From NCBI GenBank assembly GCA_022828595.1, contig JAKGHH010000004.1:83356270-83420269 (forward strand): a stretch of 64,000 nt of DNA, written 5' to 3'. How positions within the stretch are numbered: position 1 is the stretch's first letter; every line of letters begins with the position of its first letter. Source of the stretch: Nelumbo lutea (lineage: Eukaryota; Streptophyta; Magnoliopsida; Proteales; Nelumbonaceae). The notes under the pieces were generated by a model. It made no database searches. It worked only from the letters and a program-made list of their open reading frames with translations, and had not been told where the DNA came from. This document shows positions 34,177 to 46,795 of this stretch, piece after piece. Position numbers and translations under genes: made by a program.

Positions 34177-35220
34177 TAAATGTTTTTTCGTTCGAATTCA
34201 AGTTAATAAAGTTTTATTTAAACTCAACTAGCATAAAATTTGAAGCAAGCCTCAACAAATTCGAACCGAACCTATTTGATTAAAACTGAATTCGATTACA
34301 CCCCTACTCAAGGTCATGGATTGATTTTGGATGCTCGGTTTCCCCTCTATTTCAACCCAAGTCCGATTCAACCCATTCCTGAACTTTTTATTTTACTGAT
34401 TGGGCTCAAGTTTTGAAGAAATTTTGGTCGGACTTAAATTTAGGCTAGGATTGGGTTGAGGGGTCGAGTAGCCCTAGTCCAGCCTGACCGGCTGACCCAA
34501 TCAGAAACCCTACCTAGTAGTGTTATTATTCTTAATTAGCTGACCTGGTAGTGGTTGGCATAATATTGCAATTGGGCCAGTGTGACCCAGATAATATCTG
34601 TTTCTATACACAGTTTTTTCAGCTTATTCTCTCTCCTCACGTTTTTTCTCATCCCCTCAAAATTTTATGTTTTTTTTTTTAATTACTTTTAAGAAAAAAC
34701 GAGGCTACAATCTATTGTAAAATGGGGAATTTTTGGCCGACTAAACAACATGAATTGTTTTTCTTGTTGTCGGATTCAAAAACAAATAAAAACCATCTAG
34801 TTTGAAAGACAGATAAATTGTTTCTCAAAACAAAATCATAAAAAATATGTTATTGGTTGTATATGTGTTTTTTGTTTTCAAAACTGAAATAAAAAATATG
34901 TTCTTGAATTCCCCATTTCAAAAACATGTTTTCATCTAGTTATTTAATGTCATATTTCACAAATCATATAATTTCTATACTATAATTTTTTTTTGTTTTA
35001 AAAACCATTATTTCAATTTTTTTTTGCTTTTAAAAACAAAAAACAGTGTTGAAGAACATGGCTTTTTTTACTAATATGATGATTGCAAAAAACAAATAAA
35101 AACAAAAACATTCATGTTGTAGAAAACTCCCTAAATTCATTAGCCTAAAAGGTGCTAATTGGCTTAGTTTCATAGTTTGTAAGGTTTTACTGGTTGTAGC
35201 TGAGAACATCTCCGCCGTAA
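34177..35220. other. Intergenic, no gene recognised
   Basis: AT-rich with T-runs near 34670 and 34985. A CACCCCTA end-like string occurs at about 34303, but no partner was found. Confidence 0.4.
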
Positions 35221-35340
35221 CATCCCACAACACATCCCCGCCATATATTGGGAACATCTCCCGATGATAATACCAGGAATGATGATGTCATCATTGGGAG
35301 ATGTTCCCAATACGTAGCAGGAATGTGCTGTGGGACATTG
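35221..35340. repeat. Fold-back repeat (GGGAACATCTCC family)
   Basis: Arms TTGGGAACATCTCCCGATGA (35248-35267) and TCATTGGGAGATGTTCCCAA (35291-35310) are almost perfect inverses. Pairing extends outward through CACAACACAT and ATGTGCTGTGGG. A transcript would form a hairpin of about 45 bp per arm. Confidence 0.8.
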
Positions 35341-35695
35341 TGGGGAGCTGATTCGATCTCAGGAGATTTAGGATTTAACCCCACCTCCACTGAGATTGGA
35401 ACTGCTGAAAGCAAAAAGTGTACCAACACACCAAGAGAGCAGCATCCTGTCACACATCAGTAACATCTTTGACACTTGTATGCTAAATTCATGGGGAAAT
35501 GCTCTCAATGTGTGGTTGGAATCCATATTATAAGTGTCTTTATATGCTTTTTGCTTTTAATAGATCCTGTCATGCCTTCACTGTAGGGATTATGATTAGG
35601 GGGAGGAACTGCCTTCAAAATAATAAATAAATAAAAATAACAGCCCAATCTGTCAAATGGGGTTTTCATGTATGGTTCAGATTTCTAATCGTAAG

Positions 35696-35931
35696 CATGG
35701 TTTAAAGTATTGATATGATACGCCCCGTATTGGGCATATTGTATTGTATCTTTTGAAAACGATATGCTCTAAAATGCCTGTTTTCAGGTGTTTCGGAACC
35801 CTAACTTTTTTTAATAAAAAAAACCTATTTTTAGCTTCCCAAAAAAAACAACAAAAAAAAGGGTTTCGGGCGTTTCTAAGTACCGATGCAATATTTCCAA
35901 TACGTGTATCGTACCGATACTTTGAACCTTG
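35696..35931. mobile_element. hAT-like MITE (CAAGGTTCAAA family), copy 2
   Basis: 236 bp with ends CATGGTTTAAAGTATTG and (inverse) CAAGGTTCAAAGTATCGG. Flanks ATCGTAAG and ATCACAAA differ by transitions only. Confidence 0.65.
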
Positions 35932-36181
35932 ATCACAAAGAGAGAACCGTGTCTAATATTCTCATCCCTAACCTTTCATGATTGATTTGCTTCCCTTCAG
36001 GATTTTCTATTTTTTCTATCTACAGTCTACACATTGAATGGAAAGTGGGGAGCCAAACACGTATTTGCCTTTTCAACCGTCATCCATTTATCAAAATATC
36101 TTAGGTCAACATCTGAATCTGTCCAAATACCATTAAACTTGGGCTCCATTTGGATAAGATTTTACTTTTAAGTTTTGGACC

Positions 36182-36498
36182 AATGTTTTTGAACCGCCAT
36201 TAGCCCATATGGTTGGACCATTTAGCCCAAGAATTGTTCAAACAACTTATTCCATTTTACCCAAAGCCTAGTCTTTGGCCAGAAACTGTTGAATTAATCA
36301 ACAATCTGCTGATTTGGGCAATCAAAATGTTGGCCTGTTTGATCCATTCAATGGTTTGTGGACGCTTTTTTATTGTAATTATTTTTCTATTTTTTATTAA
36401 AATAGACTATCCATTTAAACTAGACAATCGAATTGTCGACCCCAAAACTAATGGCCAAAACAATTCCAATTCTAGGTCATTTTTAAAAAGTATTTTGA
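36182..36498. mobile_element. Decayed CAWGG-family element
   Basis: Begins CAATGTTTTTGAACC and ends TTTTTAAAAAGTATTTTG, with interior parallels to the element at 33048 (AGACTATCCATTTAAACTAG). A long plus-strand frame across it is fortuitous. Confidence 0.45.
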
Positions 36499-36527
36499 GC
36501 GTCTAGCAAAGAATTGCTTCTAAAAAC

Positions 36528-37102
36528 TAGGGGTGTCCATGAAAAACCAAAAAACCAAAAAACCAAACCGAATTGAGAAAACCAAAACACAAAATGCGGT
36601 TAATCGAACCAATCGGTTCAGTTTCGGTTCGGGATTTTTGAAAAACCAAAGGACCGGTTCGGTTTTCGGTTAACCTACAAAAAAACCAATGGTTAACCGA
36701 ACCGACCGGTATATATATTTTTATGTATATTTTATATATAATTTTAATATGTCACATATTTTCTATGTATTAAATATATATATATATTCATTATATATAC
36801 AAATATATACTTACATTATATTTATAATGATCTATTTATAAATATATTATATATTATATATTTTTCAAATATTTATAATATATTATATATCATTTATTAT
36901 TTATAATATAATATTTTACATATATTTGTATAATATATATTATAAATATAAAAAACCAAAAACCCGAAGAACCAAACCGGTCAAAAACTAAAACTGATGG
37001 TACCGATTCGGTTTCAGTTTGGAGAATTAGAAAAACCAGTACCACCGGTTCAGTTTACAAAAAAGTGTCATGGTTCAGTTAACCAAACCGTGGACAGCCC
37101 TA
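36528..37102. mobile_element. hAT-like MITE (GGTTAACC family), perfect 8-bp duplication
   Basis: 575 bp with ends TAGGGGTGTCCATG and (inverse) TAGGGCTGTCCACGG. It is flanked by identical octamers CTAAAAAC (36520-36527 and 37103-37110). A TA-rich core lies between arms with CGGTTCGG and GGTTAACC. Confidence 0.92.
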
Positions 37103-37516
37103 CTAAAAACATTATTACCTGAGGTCAAAACTCAAAACACTTTTAAACCCCCAAAGCCAAAGCAGATGGATTTGTGTCAAAGGGCTTTTAAAATACAAAT
37201 GTAACTATTTACTTCTCATTTAAAAATTATGTATACTTTTTACTCTACATTTTTGTCCATATAGATGATAAAAAATTTCTTTGGTCGTTGAAGAGTAAAA
37301 AGATTCCAAAGGATAAATAGGCAATAACTTGATTGGTCTTAATGACATTTTGAAGTACAATCGTGACAATGAAGCTCATGTGGGCCAAGCCTAACCATTT
37401 TCAGACTATTGTTTCCTTTGTGGATTCTGTGCAATAGGGCATGCATCAGTAATGGAAAATTTTATCCTTGATAATGTCATCTCTCAACTTATGCCCTGGG
37501 GTGGATCCGCCCACAT

Positions 37517-37795
37517 CATGGTTTTCACTTTTCAAAACCAGACCGGACCAAATGGTCAGACTAGAAAAACCGATGACCGGTTTCATTTTACCCCAGAATC
37601 GTTATTTTGTCAAAACCGTTGATTTGGTCATCAAACCACTGACCGGGTATTCGAATCATCCAATGGTTTTGGTCATTTTTTATTTTGTATTTTTTGTTAA
37701 AACGGGCCATCCATTTGGTTTGAACAGTCGGACCGTTCAGCCCGGGAACTGGACCCCTGACTGGTTCATTATCCAATTCGATTTTAAAAACCTTG
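37517..37795. mobile_element. hAT-like MITE of the CAWGG family, perfect 8-bp duplication
   Basis: 279 bp with ends CATGGTTTTCACTTTTC and (inverse) CAAGGTTTTTAAAATCG, flanked by identical octamers GCCCACAT (37509-37516 and 37796-37803). A 6-bp insertion (ACTTTT) sits inside the left end palindrome. Confidence 0.92.
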
Positions 37796-37963
37796 GCCCA
37801 CATTATACTTTGGGGATCCTTTGCTGCCCACCAAAACTTTTTCTAAGACTTTAGTTATAGGTGGAGATGATGAAACCATGTCATGATTGACTCAATTTCA
37901 AACTAACAATCGGGAAAATCTAATACCTAACAAGTGTGTTTTTGGGTGTGTATTGACACCTAG

Positions 37964-38458
37964 TAGGGGTGCTCACAGTTTGGGTAACCAAACCGTGGGC
38001 CTTTTTTGTGAACGAAACCGGTAGTACTGGATTTTGGAAAACCAATAACCAGAACCGAACCAAAACCAGCCAGTTAATCAGTTGACTCGTTGATTAACCG
38101 TCGATTCAGTTCGTTGATTTTTTTGTTTTTATAATATTTATTATAAAAATATATATAAATATATAATAAAAAAATATAAATACATATAAAATATTATATT
38201 TTAAATAATATATAATATATTATAAATATATATTTATATTTATATATAATGCATATTTATTAATTTAAAATATATATATAATATATAAAAAAACATGTAT
38301 CCGGTCAGTTTGGTTAACCACCGGTTTTTTATATTGGTTAACCAAACATGAACATGTACCTTTAGTTTTTTAAAAACACTAAACCGATTAGTTCATTTAA
38401 CCAATTTTTTTGTTCGGTTTTGGTCGGTTCAGTTTTTCGATTTTTTTGCTCACCCCTA
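37964..38458. mobile_element. hAT-like MITE (GGTTAACC family)
   Basis: 495 bp with ends TAGGGGTGCTCACAG and (inverse) TAGGGGTGAGC. Flanks ACACCTAG (37956-37963) and ACACCTAT (38459-38466) agree at seven of eight positions. Confidence 0.88.
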
Positions 38459-38955
38459 ACACCTATCACTAGTTATAGCATTGAAATTTTGACATTTTTT
38501 AAATCACTTTTAACCTTTAATAGACCCATGCCTATACAACAACCATCTCTTTCTTCAAATCACTATTCTTTTCTACCCAAAAAAAAACAAAAAAAAAAAA
38601 CTATTCTTCAATATGATTCTCAAATCTACTTTTTAATGTTTAAAAATACAAAAAGGAAAAAAGAAAAAAAAAACATTGATATCATCTTCGGGGAGCCCTA
38701 TAAAGAGACATTACCCAATGCTGATCTTAGCTATTTGGGCCTTGAACGGTGGACTAAAACTAAACCTAAAAATAACCCTAAGAAGAAGAACAACAACAAG
38801 ATACATCTCTTCAAATTATCAGACCAAAAAAGTAAAACAAAATGTTTTAAAAACCAACCTGGAGGCCAAACTGTTTTTGCCTCTAGGTCACGGGTCATCG
38901 GTTTGACCGTTCGGGTCGAATAGGTCAAATCGCCCCACATGTAATTAAGTTGCAT

Positions 38956-38977
38956 ATATATATTTATATACACATAC

Positions 38978-39019
<42 letters not shown>

Positions 39020-39030
39020 ATAAATATATA
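38956..39030. repeat. Compound (TA)n(TG)n microsatellite
   Basis: Alternating TA tracts with CATACA interruptions followed by about 12 TG repeats. Confidence 0.85.
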
Positions 39031-39282
39031 TTTTATTAATAAATAATATATAATTATTTTGTACATATGTTATATGTATTTTTATATTTAATTTATGTTT
39101 TCCTAATTCATTTTTTAATTTTTTTATTTATAAAAAATATTAAAATTTGCAATTTAAGGCCCAAAAAGAGATTTTTCATGAAAATAGCCGGTCAACCCTA
39201 ACTTGACCCTAAATCCAATGAGCCCAAACTAATATTAGAATATATAACCCAAGAGTGCAGCTTTGATTAGAAAATTGTCAAT

Positions 39283-40190
39283 TTTTTTTTGAAACAACCA
39301 TTAGGCTAAATTCATTGTACCAAATCTTCTTCCATTATAGGAATAAGAAAGTTAGGAGGTAAGGACCAAGTAGTGATCCTACACACATGACAAGAAAATT
39401 TTGCAATTATATGGGCAACCCACCTGTAGCAGGGATAAAGGAGATTAAAACATAATGAAATTATTGCAAAAGATTCCTGCAATCAGCAATAACTACGTGA
39501 AGTCACCAAGGGATGTCTCAACAGGCGTCCAACAAGATATCTATTATCTTTTGCGCATCTCCTTCAACATGAATATGAGAGAGGTGGAGTTCCTTCACCA
39601 TTTGGAGTCTAGCTCTGAAAGCGCGCGCCTCAGTAATGTTAGAATCCGTCATTTCTATGCAAATGGCTCTACTAAACACAAAACTTCCATTGTGATCTCT
39701 CAAGATAATGTTAAGCCCAGAAAAAAGAATTTGTATTTGCACCGTCGACATTAATCTTTAAGAATGGGTGAGAGGAAGGAGACCATATACAATGGTTGTT
39801 GATCATTTGGTTGTTTTGAGAGGCGAGAATGCTCCCCCTCCTTTTTAGTGAAGCCAACTCTTCAATCTATGCATGGGCCAATGAAATAGTTTCAACTGGG
39901 TTGAAAGATTTATCCTCTATTGCCTTCTTGCATCTATTCTTCCAACAATGCCAAAGGATTATAGCAAATTTACTAAAAAGACCAAGATCATCCATTGGAT
40001 TATCTATACTCTGTTCCCACCAAAAGGACATCCAATCGAGAAGACTGCACAAGACTGCCCTAACGCCATCCTCATAGCCCCTTGTAGCTGTGAGGAAGGT
40101 GTGAGGACCAAATCCGACTTCAAGCACCATGTAGTTGAAATTCTTTAAGTCGGACAACCTGACTCTTAACCCTAATGTAACCCTGACCAT
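39283..40190 (-). pseudogene. 3' end of a LINE with RNase H
   Basis: On the minus strand, 40190-39867 reads FSKFAIILWHCWKNRCKKAIED, the linker between reverse transcriptase and RNase H in plant L1-type LINEs. At 39751-39518 the RNase H domain follows (EARAFRARLQMVKELHLSHI, HVEGDAQKIIDIL, with the Glu of the helix and the Asp of GDA). A T-run at 39283-39290 may be the A tail. Only the 3' end is present, with frameshifts, as usual for 5'-truncated LINEs. Confidence 0.8.
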
Positions 40191-40495
40191 TCAATTTAAA
40201 TAATTCGGTCAGCTTAATCACATAAGTGCGTGATAAAATCTTAATACTGTATATGTGAAGTTATTTTTTAAATTCCTTAAAAATAAATATATAAATATTA
40301 AATAATATTTAAAATATTAAAATGTAATTTATACATAATATGTGTTTATATACAATTTTCGTGCAGCCTCAATCTTAACCTAATCCATCCTAACTTGAGT
40401 TGAGTTTCTAAAAACCTCAATCTAACCCAACATAATATTAGATTGGGCCAGTTGGGTTTTGGGTTGACCCATGCCAAGTTGTAAGGGTGTCAATG

Positions 40496-41925
40496 TGTTA
40501 GGTAGTGTATGCCCTTAGCTCCAATCGGATATATGTATAGATACATTTATTGTAAATGAATAAAAGTACATTATTGTATCATGTTGAGATTGGTATATTT
40601 TTGTGAAATTACCCCTTAAACTGGACACTTATGAGACTCGTATTAGCTTAGAATGTTCTTAGCTATTGGATAGACTTGGGCAGTTTATCCTACCAAGGCA
40701 TACACTGATGTGCTGTCATAGAAGTTGGGGCAGCTTATCTCAGCTATTAGGGTTAGACCCAATGCACATGTAATGTGTGTTTGATTGAAGCACTAAACCC
40801 GGACTATTTTCTAGTTATGCCCTACACCTTGGAGATTGATGTTCAAAACTGAAAAGTTACATATAACCCCTAGACTTGATTATAGTATTGCACTAAGTGT
40901 CGGATTGGGTTGTCTTTGGTATGCTAATCAGTGAGATCCATTGAGGGTCAAAGCTTAGGTATGTTGGGGCAGTATATGAATTCACTTAAATGGGTGATCA
41001 TAGTGATAGGATCGGCCCCTTTGTCAAACAAAGTGAATTATAACACTTACACTCTCTCTGATGGAAATGTAAACTATTGGCAGTGGATTTCAATCGTGTT
41101 TGAGATTTGGTTTTGCAAAATATATTTATATGATATGTTTTATGAAAAATGTTTGCAAAATGTTTTAATTCCCAAAATCCATCGAGTAGAGAGTGTGACA
41201 TTGCACTTTGCAGTTAGGGGAGAGGTCCTTCCCTATCATGCAGTGTTTGATCATTATGGGCCAAGATGTTAAGTGTAAAAGACCATTACAAGCTGATTAC
41301 CTGATGGAATTTATCTTACTTAATTCCATTATCATTAGGTCTTCATAAGATGGCTGAATTCAATAATCATTTAAGTGTAAATGTTGGGCCCATTTTGATC
41401 CCATAATGATGTCCTCAGGGGTTCACTGTGTTTAGCAGTGAATTTGGCCAAGCTTTTTTTTTTTTTTTTTACAAAGGCTAGACTGGACCCTTATGGACTT
41501 ATGTGAGGTCATTGTGGGGTCCCACGCCATACAAATCATGCCTAAGTTGGCCATGCAACACCTTTGTGTTGTGAGCCTTATAGCTTATGGGCCTAAGGCC
41601 CATAATTAATATGATTAATTAAGCTGTCACATGACAACTTATCATGTGACATGGGGCAAATCTGAGTTTAGAAATGGGTATGGAGCACCCATCATCTTGA
41701 AAGGATAAGACTTTATCTCTTAATAGAGTTCAGATTCAAATTAAATTTGGATAATCTCCTAATTTGATTAGTAGAAATGTTGCATAAAGAGATAAAAGAA
41801 GAAAAGGGCGAACTAGACTATAACACCTCTCTATTGTGCTATCTCTTATTCTTTTGTCTCCCAAGATACTCTAGTTCGACCATAGCTATTTAGGGACTGA
41901 TAGAGATTAATTTTCTTTTGATTTT
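40496..41925. repeat. Possible LTR-derived region, uncertain
   Basis: Starts with TGTTAGGTAGTG and has GATACATTTATTGTAAATGA and, near 41770-41800, AAAGAGATAAAAGAAG followed by a transcript-start-like region, which recalls Copia LTRs. It may end at CAACA near 41931. No target duplication or partner LTR was found. An 18-T run lies at about 41454-41470. Confidence 0.3.
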
Positions 41926-42309
41926 TGCAACAAAAATCCAGAGGAATTTCGTACTCACCTCCCCAGTTTGACCCAAATAGTTGGATTGTAGTTTTGTTGA
42001 AAATTGTGTTGTTGAATCGACTTCAGGAGTACACTGTGCCATATTCAGTGGAGGCAGGTTTTATGACTGATTTGGGCGTGAACTTCCACCTTGGGATCTG
42101 CATTTGTGGTATCCGTATCAAGTATACATCTCCCTTTTTGGTTGGTTTCAAATCTGGTCCAGTTCAGTGCAAAACCGATCATGAAAAATGCAATTTTTTT
42201 AAAACATAGGGAATTCAATTCCTGAAAGTATTAGGAAATTTTTGAAATTTCTCCCAATCATCTAGCATAGTTCGGCCGTCCATATGATAAATCGTAACCC
42301 TTCCTTCAC

Positions 42310-42699
42310 AATGGACCGATTTTGGATGATCCAAAATCAATTTGGATGGATTGGACAGATAAAAAAGACAATGGATTGGACCAATCCAGTCCAAAGTATT
42401 TATTAGATTGGACCGGACCTGGTCCGTCCGTAATAAATTTATATTGGATTTGGTTGGATTAAGCCAATATCCGGTCCATTGATATAAGATAAGAATATAG
42501 GTGTCAATGGAACGGGTTTGGGTTGAGACCAATCTAAATTAAAATGAATTTGAACAAATTGGTGGTCCAAATATTGAATTGGGCTGATCCAAAATGGTCC
42601 AAATTATATTGGATTGAATTAGAGCCGATTCATTTGTAACGGGCTCACATTGGACTGGATCCATCGGATTGGACCAAATATAGTCCAATCGACACCCCT
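42310..42699. mobile_element. GGTCCAAT-rich hAT-like element, copy 4 (inverted)
   Basis: Opposite orientation to the copy at 12620, ending GTCCAATCGACACCCCTG, the inverse of the family end. The left end is unclear. Confidence 0.55.
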
Positions 42700-43377
42700 G
42701 CCATGTTGCATTTATATATAGTACATTTGAAAGGGTGAAACCATAGAAGTGAACAAATTTGTAAGTGTGCCCATTCATTTTTTCAATTTTTTTTTTTCTA
42801 AAGAACGACGGCAGTTTCATTCACTTGAAATTACATCCCATTGAGCACGACAATCCGTATACAATCTGAAATGGTAGACCAGGTTGTGGAGCTATGATGG
42901 TGTTTCATTCTATAATGTTTTGAGTTAAAACACCATTTATACTTGAATTATAAATCCCATTTGATGAGAAATGTGTGTTTATCATCCATATCAGCACCAC
43001 ATCAGTCTGAATGATTTTTCTTCTAAAATACAAAAAAAAAAAAAGACAGTCAATTACTTTGTCGGTCAGAGTGTTGATGTTTTTTGAAACAATCCCTAAC
43101 ACAGATTTTTATGTGAAATGTTTTAACCCAAAACATCTCCAAAGTCCAAACAACTGGAACATTGAGCATTGGAACTCAAAACTTTTATGGGGTGCTGATG
43201 TTGCAGCATCATGCCTTAGACACCAATAATACCAAACAGTCCCATAATCAATGCTCAAGTTTTACATTTAGGCCTAGGGGGTTACAACATTCTTTTTGCG
43301 TTAACTTCTAGGCCCCGCGATAAAGAGAGGCTAATTTACCTGGGTAAAACTTATCAATCTCTCAAATGGGTAAGTTA

Positions 43378-44454
43378 GGCCCTGTTTCGCAATGTTCTCT
43401 TCCATTCTTGTTCTTTTAGAAATTCATGTTCCAAAATAAAAATTTTATTTGTTGCTCTTCAAAAGTAGCAAATGCATTTGGCAAATTATTCTTTGAGAAC
43501 GATTTTTTGTTCTACAAGAGTAAAAATAGAGTTTGGATAGTGAAACACAATGAATACCAGACCTGCTTCTTTAATATGAGTTGTCGATTCGTAGTAGTTT
43601 CCCTGTGTTTTCATTCATATAGATCTGCTAATTCTTTTATTCTTTTATCTATTTTATTTTATTTTTCAAATTTAAAATGTTCATCCTGTATCAGATTGGT
43701 AACAATATACATAACAAAAAACATAACAATCCAACACATGGACAAAGGTTCATAACACATAACAAAGGACAATCTTGATGATATTCAACATATAACAAAA
43801 GACATGACAAAACACAACAATGGGATTAGAGAAGAAACTACACTCATTCGGCATAACATATAACAAATGCAAACCAAATGATATAAGAAAAATGATTTCA
43901 GATTGCACTGGTTAGAGATTGTTTAAAACTCATCTTCGCGGTGGGAGCAAAAATGATTTCAGGCAAATCTGGCCGGAGAAAAGGTGAGTTTAAAATAGAG
44001 CACACGATACAAAACTAGGTACATGACGAGACAACATTCCTATTGGCGCGTTCCTGATCGGAATCGTCGTTGGTGCTTTCTACCGTTCGCTTTCTGTTCT
44101 GTTGGAGCTAAGGGAATCCCTCTTTCCTTTGAGATTTGTAGCGACAAGTTGGAGGAATTCATTATCGAATGAAAATGCTTATTAGGGCTTCTTTCTATCA
44201 TTTAGTGTGAAGTACCCAAAATACCCCTTCTCTCACGTGAGAGTCGTTAACACGTGTTCGTTAATTGGGGTTAATGTCGTGGGAATTGCACGTTCCTTGG
44301 GAATGCGTTCTTTGGGAGCATTGATTTTTCACTCCCAAAGAACGCGTTCTTTGGGTGTTGTTCTCATGCAAGAACACCTTTTTTTTTCTTGTACGAAATG
44401 CATTTTTGCTCCGTGAAAACACCAAGAACGTGTGAAATGTTGCCAAATAGGGTC
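43378..44454. mobile_element. PIF/Harbinger-like non-autonomous element, 1.1 kb
   Basis: Ends GGCCCTGTTTCGCAATG and (inverse) GACCCTATTTGGCAACA, flanked by identical TTA (43375-43377 and 44455-44457). It encodes no transposase that I can recognise. A perfect 14-bp hairpin, GCGTTCTTTGGGAG / CTCCCAAAGAACGC, lies at 44305-44345. The flanks (GGGTAAGT... and TTTACCCATTTTG) suggest it landed inside an older repeat related to 50400-50600. Confidence 0.8.
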
Positions 44455-44457
44455 TTA

Positions 44458-45627
44458 TTTTCCCACACAAAGGAAAAATTATAAAACATAATGAGATAAG
44501 TTTACCCATTTTGACATTAACTTTTTATGGATAAAAAAGTATTTATATTACTTATTTGGTAAATAAAAGAATATGGGTAAGTGAACTTATTGGATAAATG
44601 AACAAGACCTTATAATTACTACTGCAAGAGCAAATATTACATGCGTGTATAAATATTAACACTATATATGACATATGGTATTTGAATTTAATTTTTATAA
44701 CCAGAACATGCAACAAAATATAAACGAAAAATTATTTTCATAACCAAAATAGTGACCAAGGTAAGGATGAAGTTTTATGTAATATAGAGGCAACATGAAT
44801 AAGGTGCAAAATAAAGACTTTTTGTATCAGTGCCTCATGTTTTAGTGGTTTTGCACATTTATCCCATGTTTTTATTCTATCTTTAAAATGCAACTCAAAA
44901 CCACTAATTTAAATCATGCATGGGTAAGAGGGCTGCCTTTAACTCACCTAAAATTTATAAGGAAACAAACTCTATTTATTCTAATCTTTAAAGATAATTC
45001 GGAGCCATTCTATATTTTTCTTTCTTTTTTATTTTTGCATTTTAATATGAGTGAGTTGAATAGTTGAATTGGATCGTCAAACTGTTTGACCCATTAACTA
45101 CATGCTAAAACCTAAAATATTAATCCTCCACGGAAATAGATCGTATAACCTTTTAATAGGAGAAATTTAAGTTATACTTAATTTAATAAAAAATAAGGAA
45201 CAGAGTTGAGGGAAAGCTCTTAGTAAAATTTGTGAAATACGTGAAAAATTTTTCCTCAATTCTCTCTCTCTCTGTCACACCAAATACTTAAGGGTAATTT
45301 TGCCACCTCTTAATTCAAAATAAAAGATTTAAGTTGTTTTTACTTATTAATGATAGGAGCATGAATGCAACCAACATTAATCAATTAGTTGAGTCATGAA
45401 TTTTGAAAGATTATTTTGCCCATCCAATTCACTAGTGTTATCATTGGTTTCCTTACATGACTATGCCCTTTGAAGTAAATAGTACGTTAAATATTATCTT
45501 ATCCAAATATCTATTAATGCAATAATTGATTCCCCTCTTTAACTCTTTAATTTGATTTGCTATCTTACCGTCAATGTAATTAACAAATTAAATGCTATTC
45601 CATGCAATGTTTTTCCATCATTTAATG
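44458..45627. other. Intergenic, no gene recognised
   Basis: AT-rich. The first 160 bp resemble 50400-50600 (GGTAAATAAAAGAAT, GGGTAAGTGAAC), probably an old repeat. Confidence 0.4.
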
Positions 45628-45901
45628 CATTGTTTTCAAAATCAGACCGGACCAAAAAACCGGGAACCAGTTAAGAACCAGTCGGGTGATCGGTTTTGTT
45701 TCCCCCCAAAACCAGATTTTCTCAAGAAAAAACATTAATTTTGGTCAGTAAACCGCTGAACCAGGCGTTTTACCATTTGAACCGCTTGAATGGTTTTGAC
45801 AGTATTTTAATTTTTTTTGTCAGAATGGACCAACCATTCAAGTCGAATGAACAACCGGACCCCTGACCAGTTCGGTCTCTGGGTCAGTTTTAAAAACAAT
45901 G
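45628..45901. mobile_element. CAWGG-family MITE
   Basis: 274 bp with ends CATTGTTTTCAAAATCAGAC and (inverse) CATTGTTTTTAAAACTGACC, with the usual interior CCCCCCAAAACC and GGTCAGTAAACCGCTGAACC. No target duplication remains. Confidence 0.75.
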
Positions 45902-46029
45902 ATATGTGTCAACTAAAATTTTGGGATGGCAATTTTTATGTGAAGAAAATGTTGCGTGCCAAACAATAGCCACCTGGCAAAATATGACAAACAACAAACA
46001 TCTAGGGATGAGGCTAGATGGAATTCATA

Positions 46030-46110
46030 TCTGCGCCCCATAGTATATCCTAACTGTGTATTGAGAACATCTCCCACCAACAACTTTGGGAGATATTCTC
46101 AATGCACACT
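46030..46110. repeat. Short fold-back repeat (GGGAACATCTCC family)
   Basis: GTGTATTGAGAACATCTCCCA pairs with TGGGAGATATTCTCAATGCACA after a 13-bp loop. Confidence 0.7.
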
Positions 46111-46348
46111 GAGATGTGTACATAAGGCATTTGTGGTGCGTAGATGTGATCTTGGCTAGATAAAACCTAAATTGGTGCTGTTGGTGCACCTTCTAATAAT
46201 GGAAATCTGAAGGCAATATCTAGGATTTGGGGCAAAGTGATATTAGGAGCTCATTTGGTGTGATTTCTGCATTGGAGATTTCATGGTCATTAGGCACCCG
46301 TGTTCCAGAAAAGTTATCAAAAGTAGCTTTAGGTTACAGTTGCCAATT

Positions 46349-46518
46349 GGGATCCACTCCTCACAGAGCGCTCCTCATAAGAACCTCACAGTCACATCTC
46401 AGTGTATTGGGAACATTTTCCATGAATAATAACATGCAAGTATGGAAGATGTTCTTGACATACAGTTAAAACATGCTGTGAGATCGATGTGACGAGCACT
46501 CTGTGAATAGCAGATCTG
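46349..46518. repeat. Fold-back repeat (GGGAACATCTCC family)
   Basis: Outer arms CCTCACAGAGCGCTC and GAGCACTCTGTGA are inverse, as are TTGGGAACATTTTCC and GGAAGATGTTCTTGA nearer the centre. Confidence 0.7.
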
Positions 46519-46795
46519 GACTGTACAATTGCATTTCTAGTGTTCAGAATGCCAACATTGGTTTTTCTGATTTTTACCAAATACAGCTTATGTGATTTCT
46601 GTCATTTGTGTGGAGCAGCCCAAATTGAAACACAGAAGCCTCACCCCAATTCCCAAAAGCCTCCCAAATAGGCACTTGATGCATATAATTTGTCCTTTGG
46701 TTGCTATTGCTCCCTTAAATATACAATAACATGCTGTACCTAGTATTTGAGGCCCTATATCACTATACTTCTTCTAACCCTCAAGGTAACCATTA

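Noticed and set aside
40931..41272. 113-codon plus-strand frame
   Set aside because: No domain recognised, AT-rich, and located in a possible LTR-derived region.
43426..43755. 109-codon plus-strand frame
   Set aside because: It lies inside a PIF-like element and has no transposase motif or other recognisable domain.
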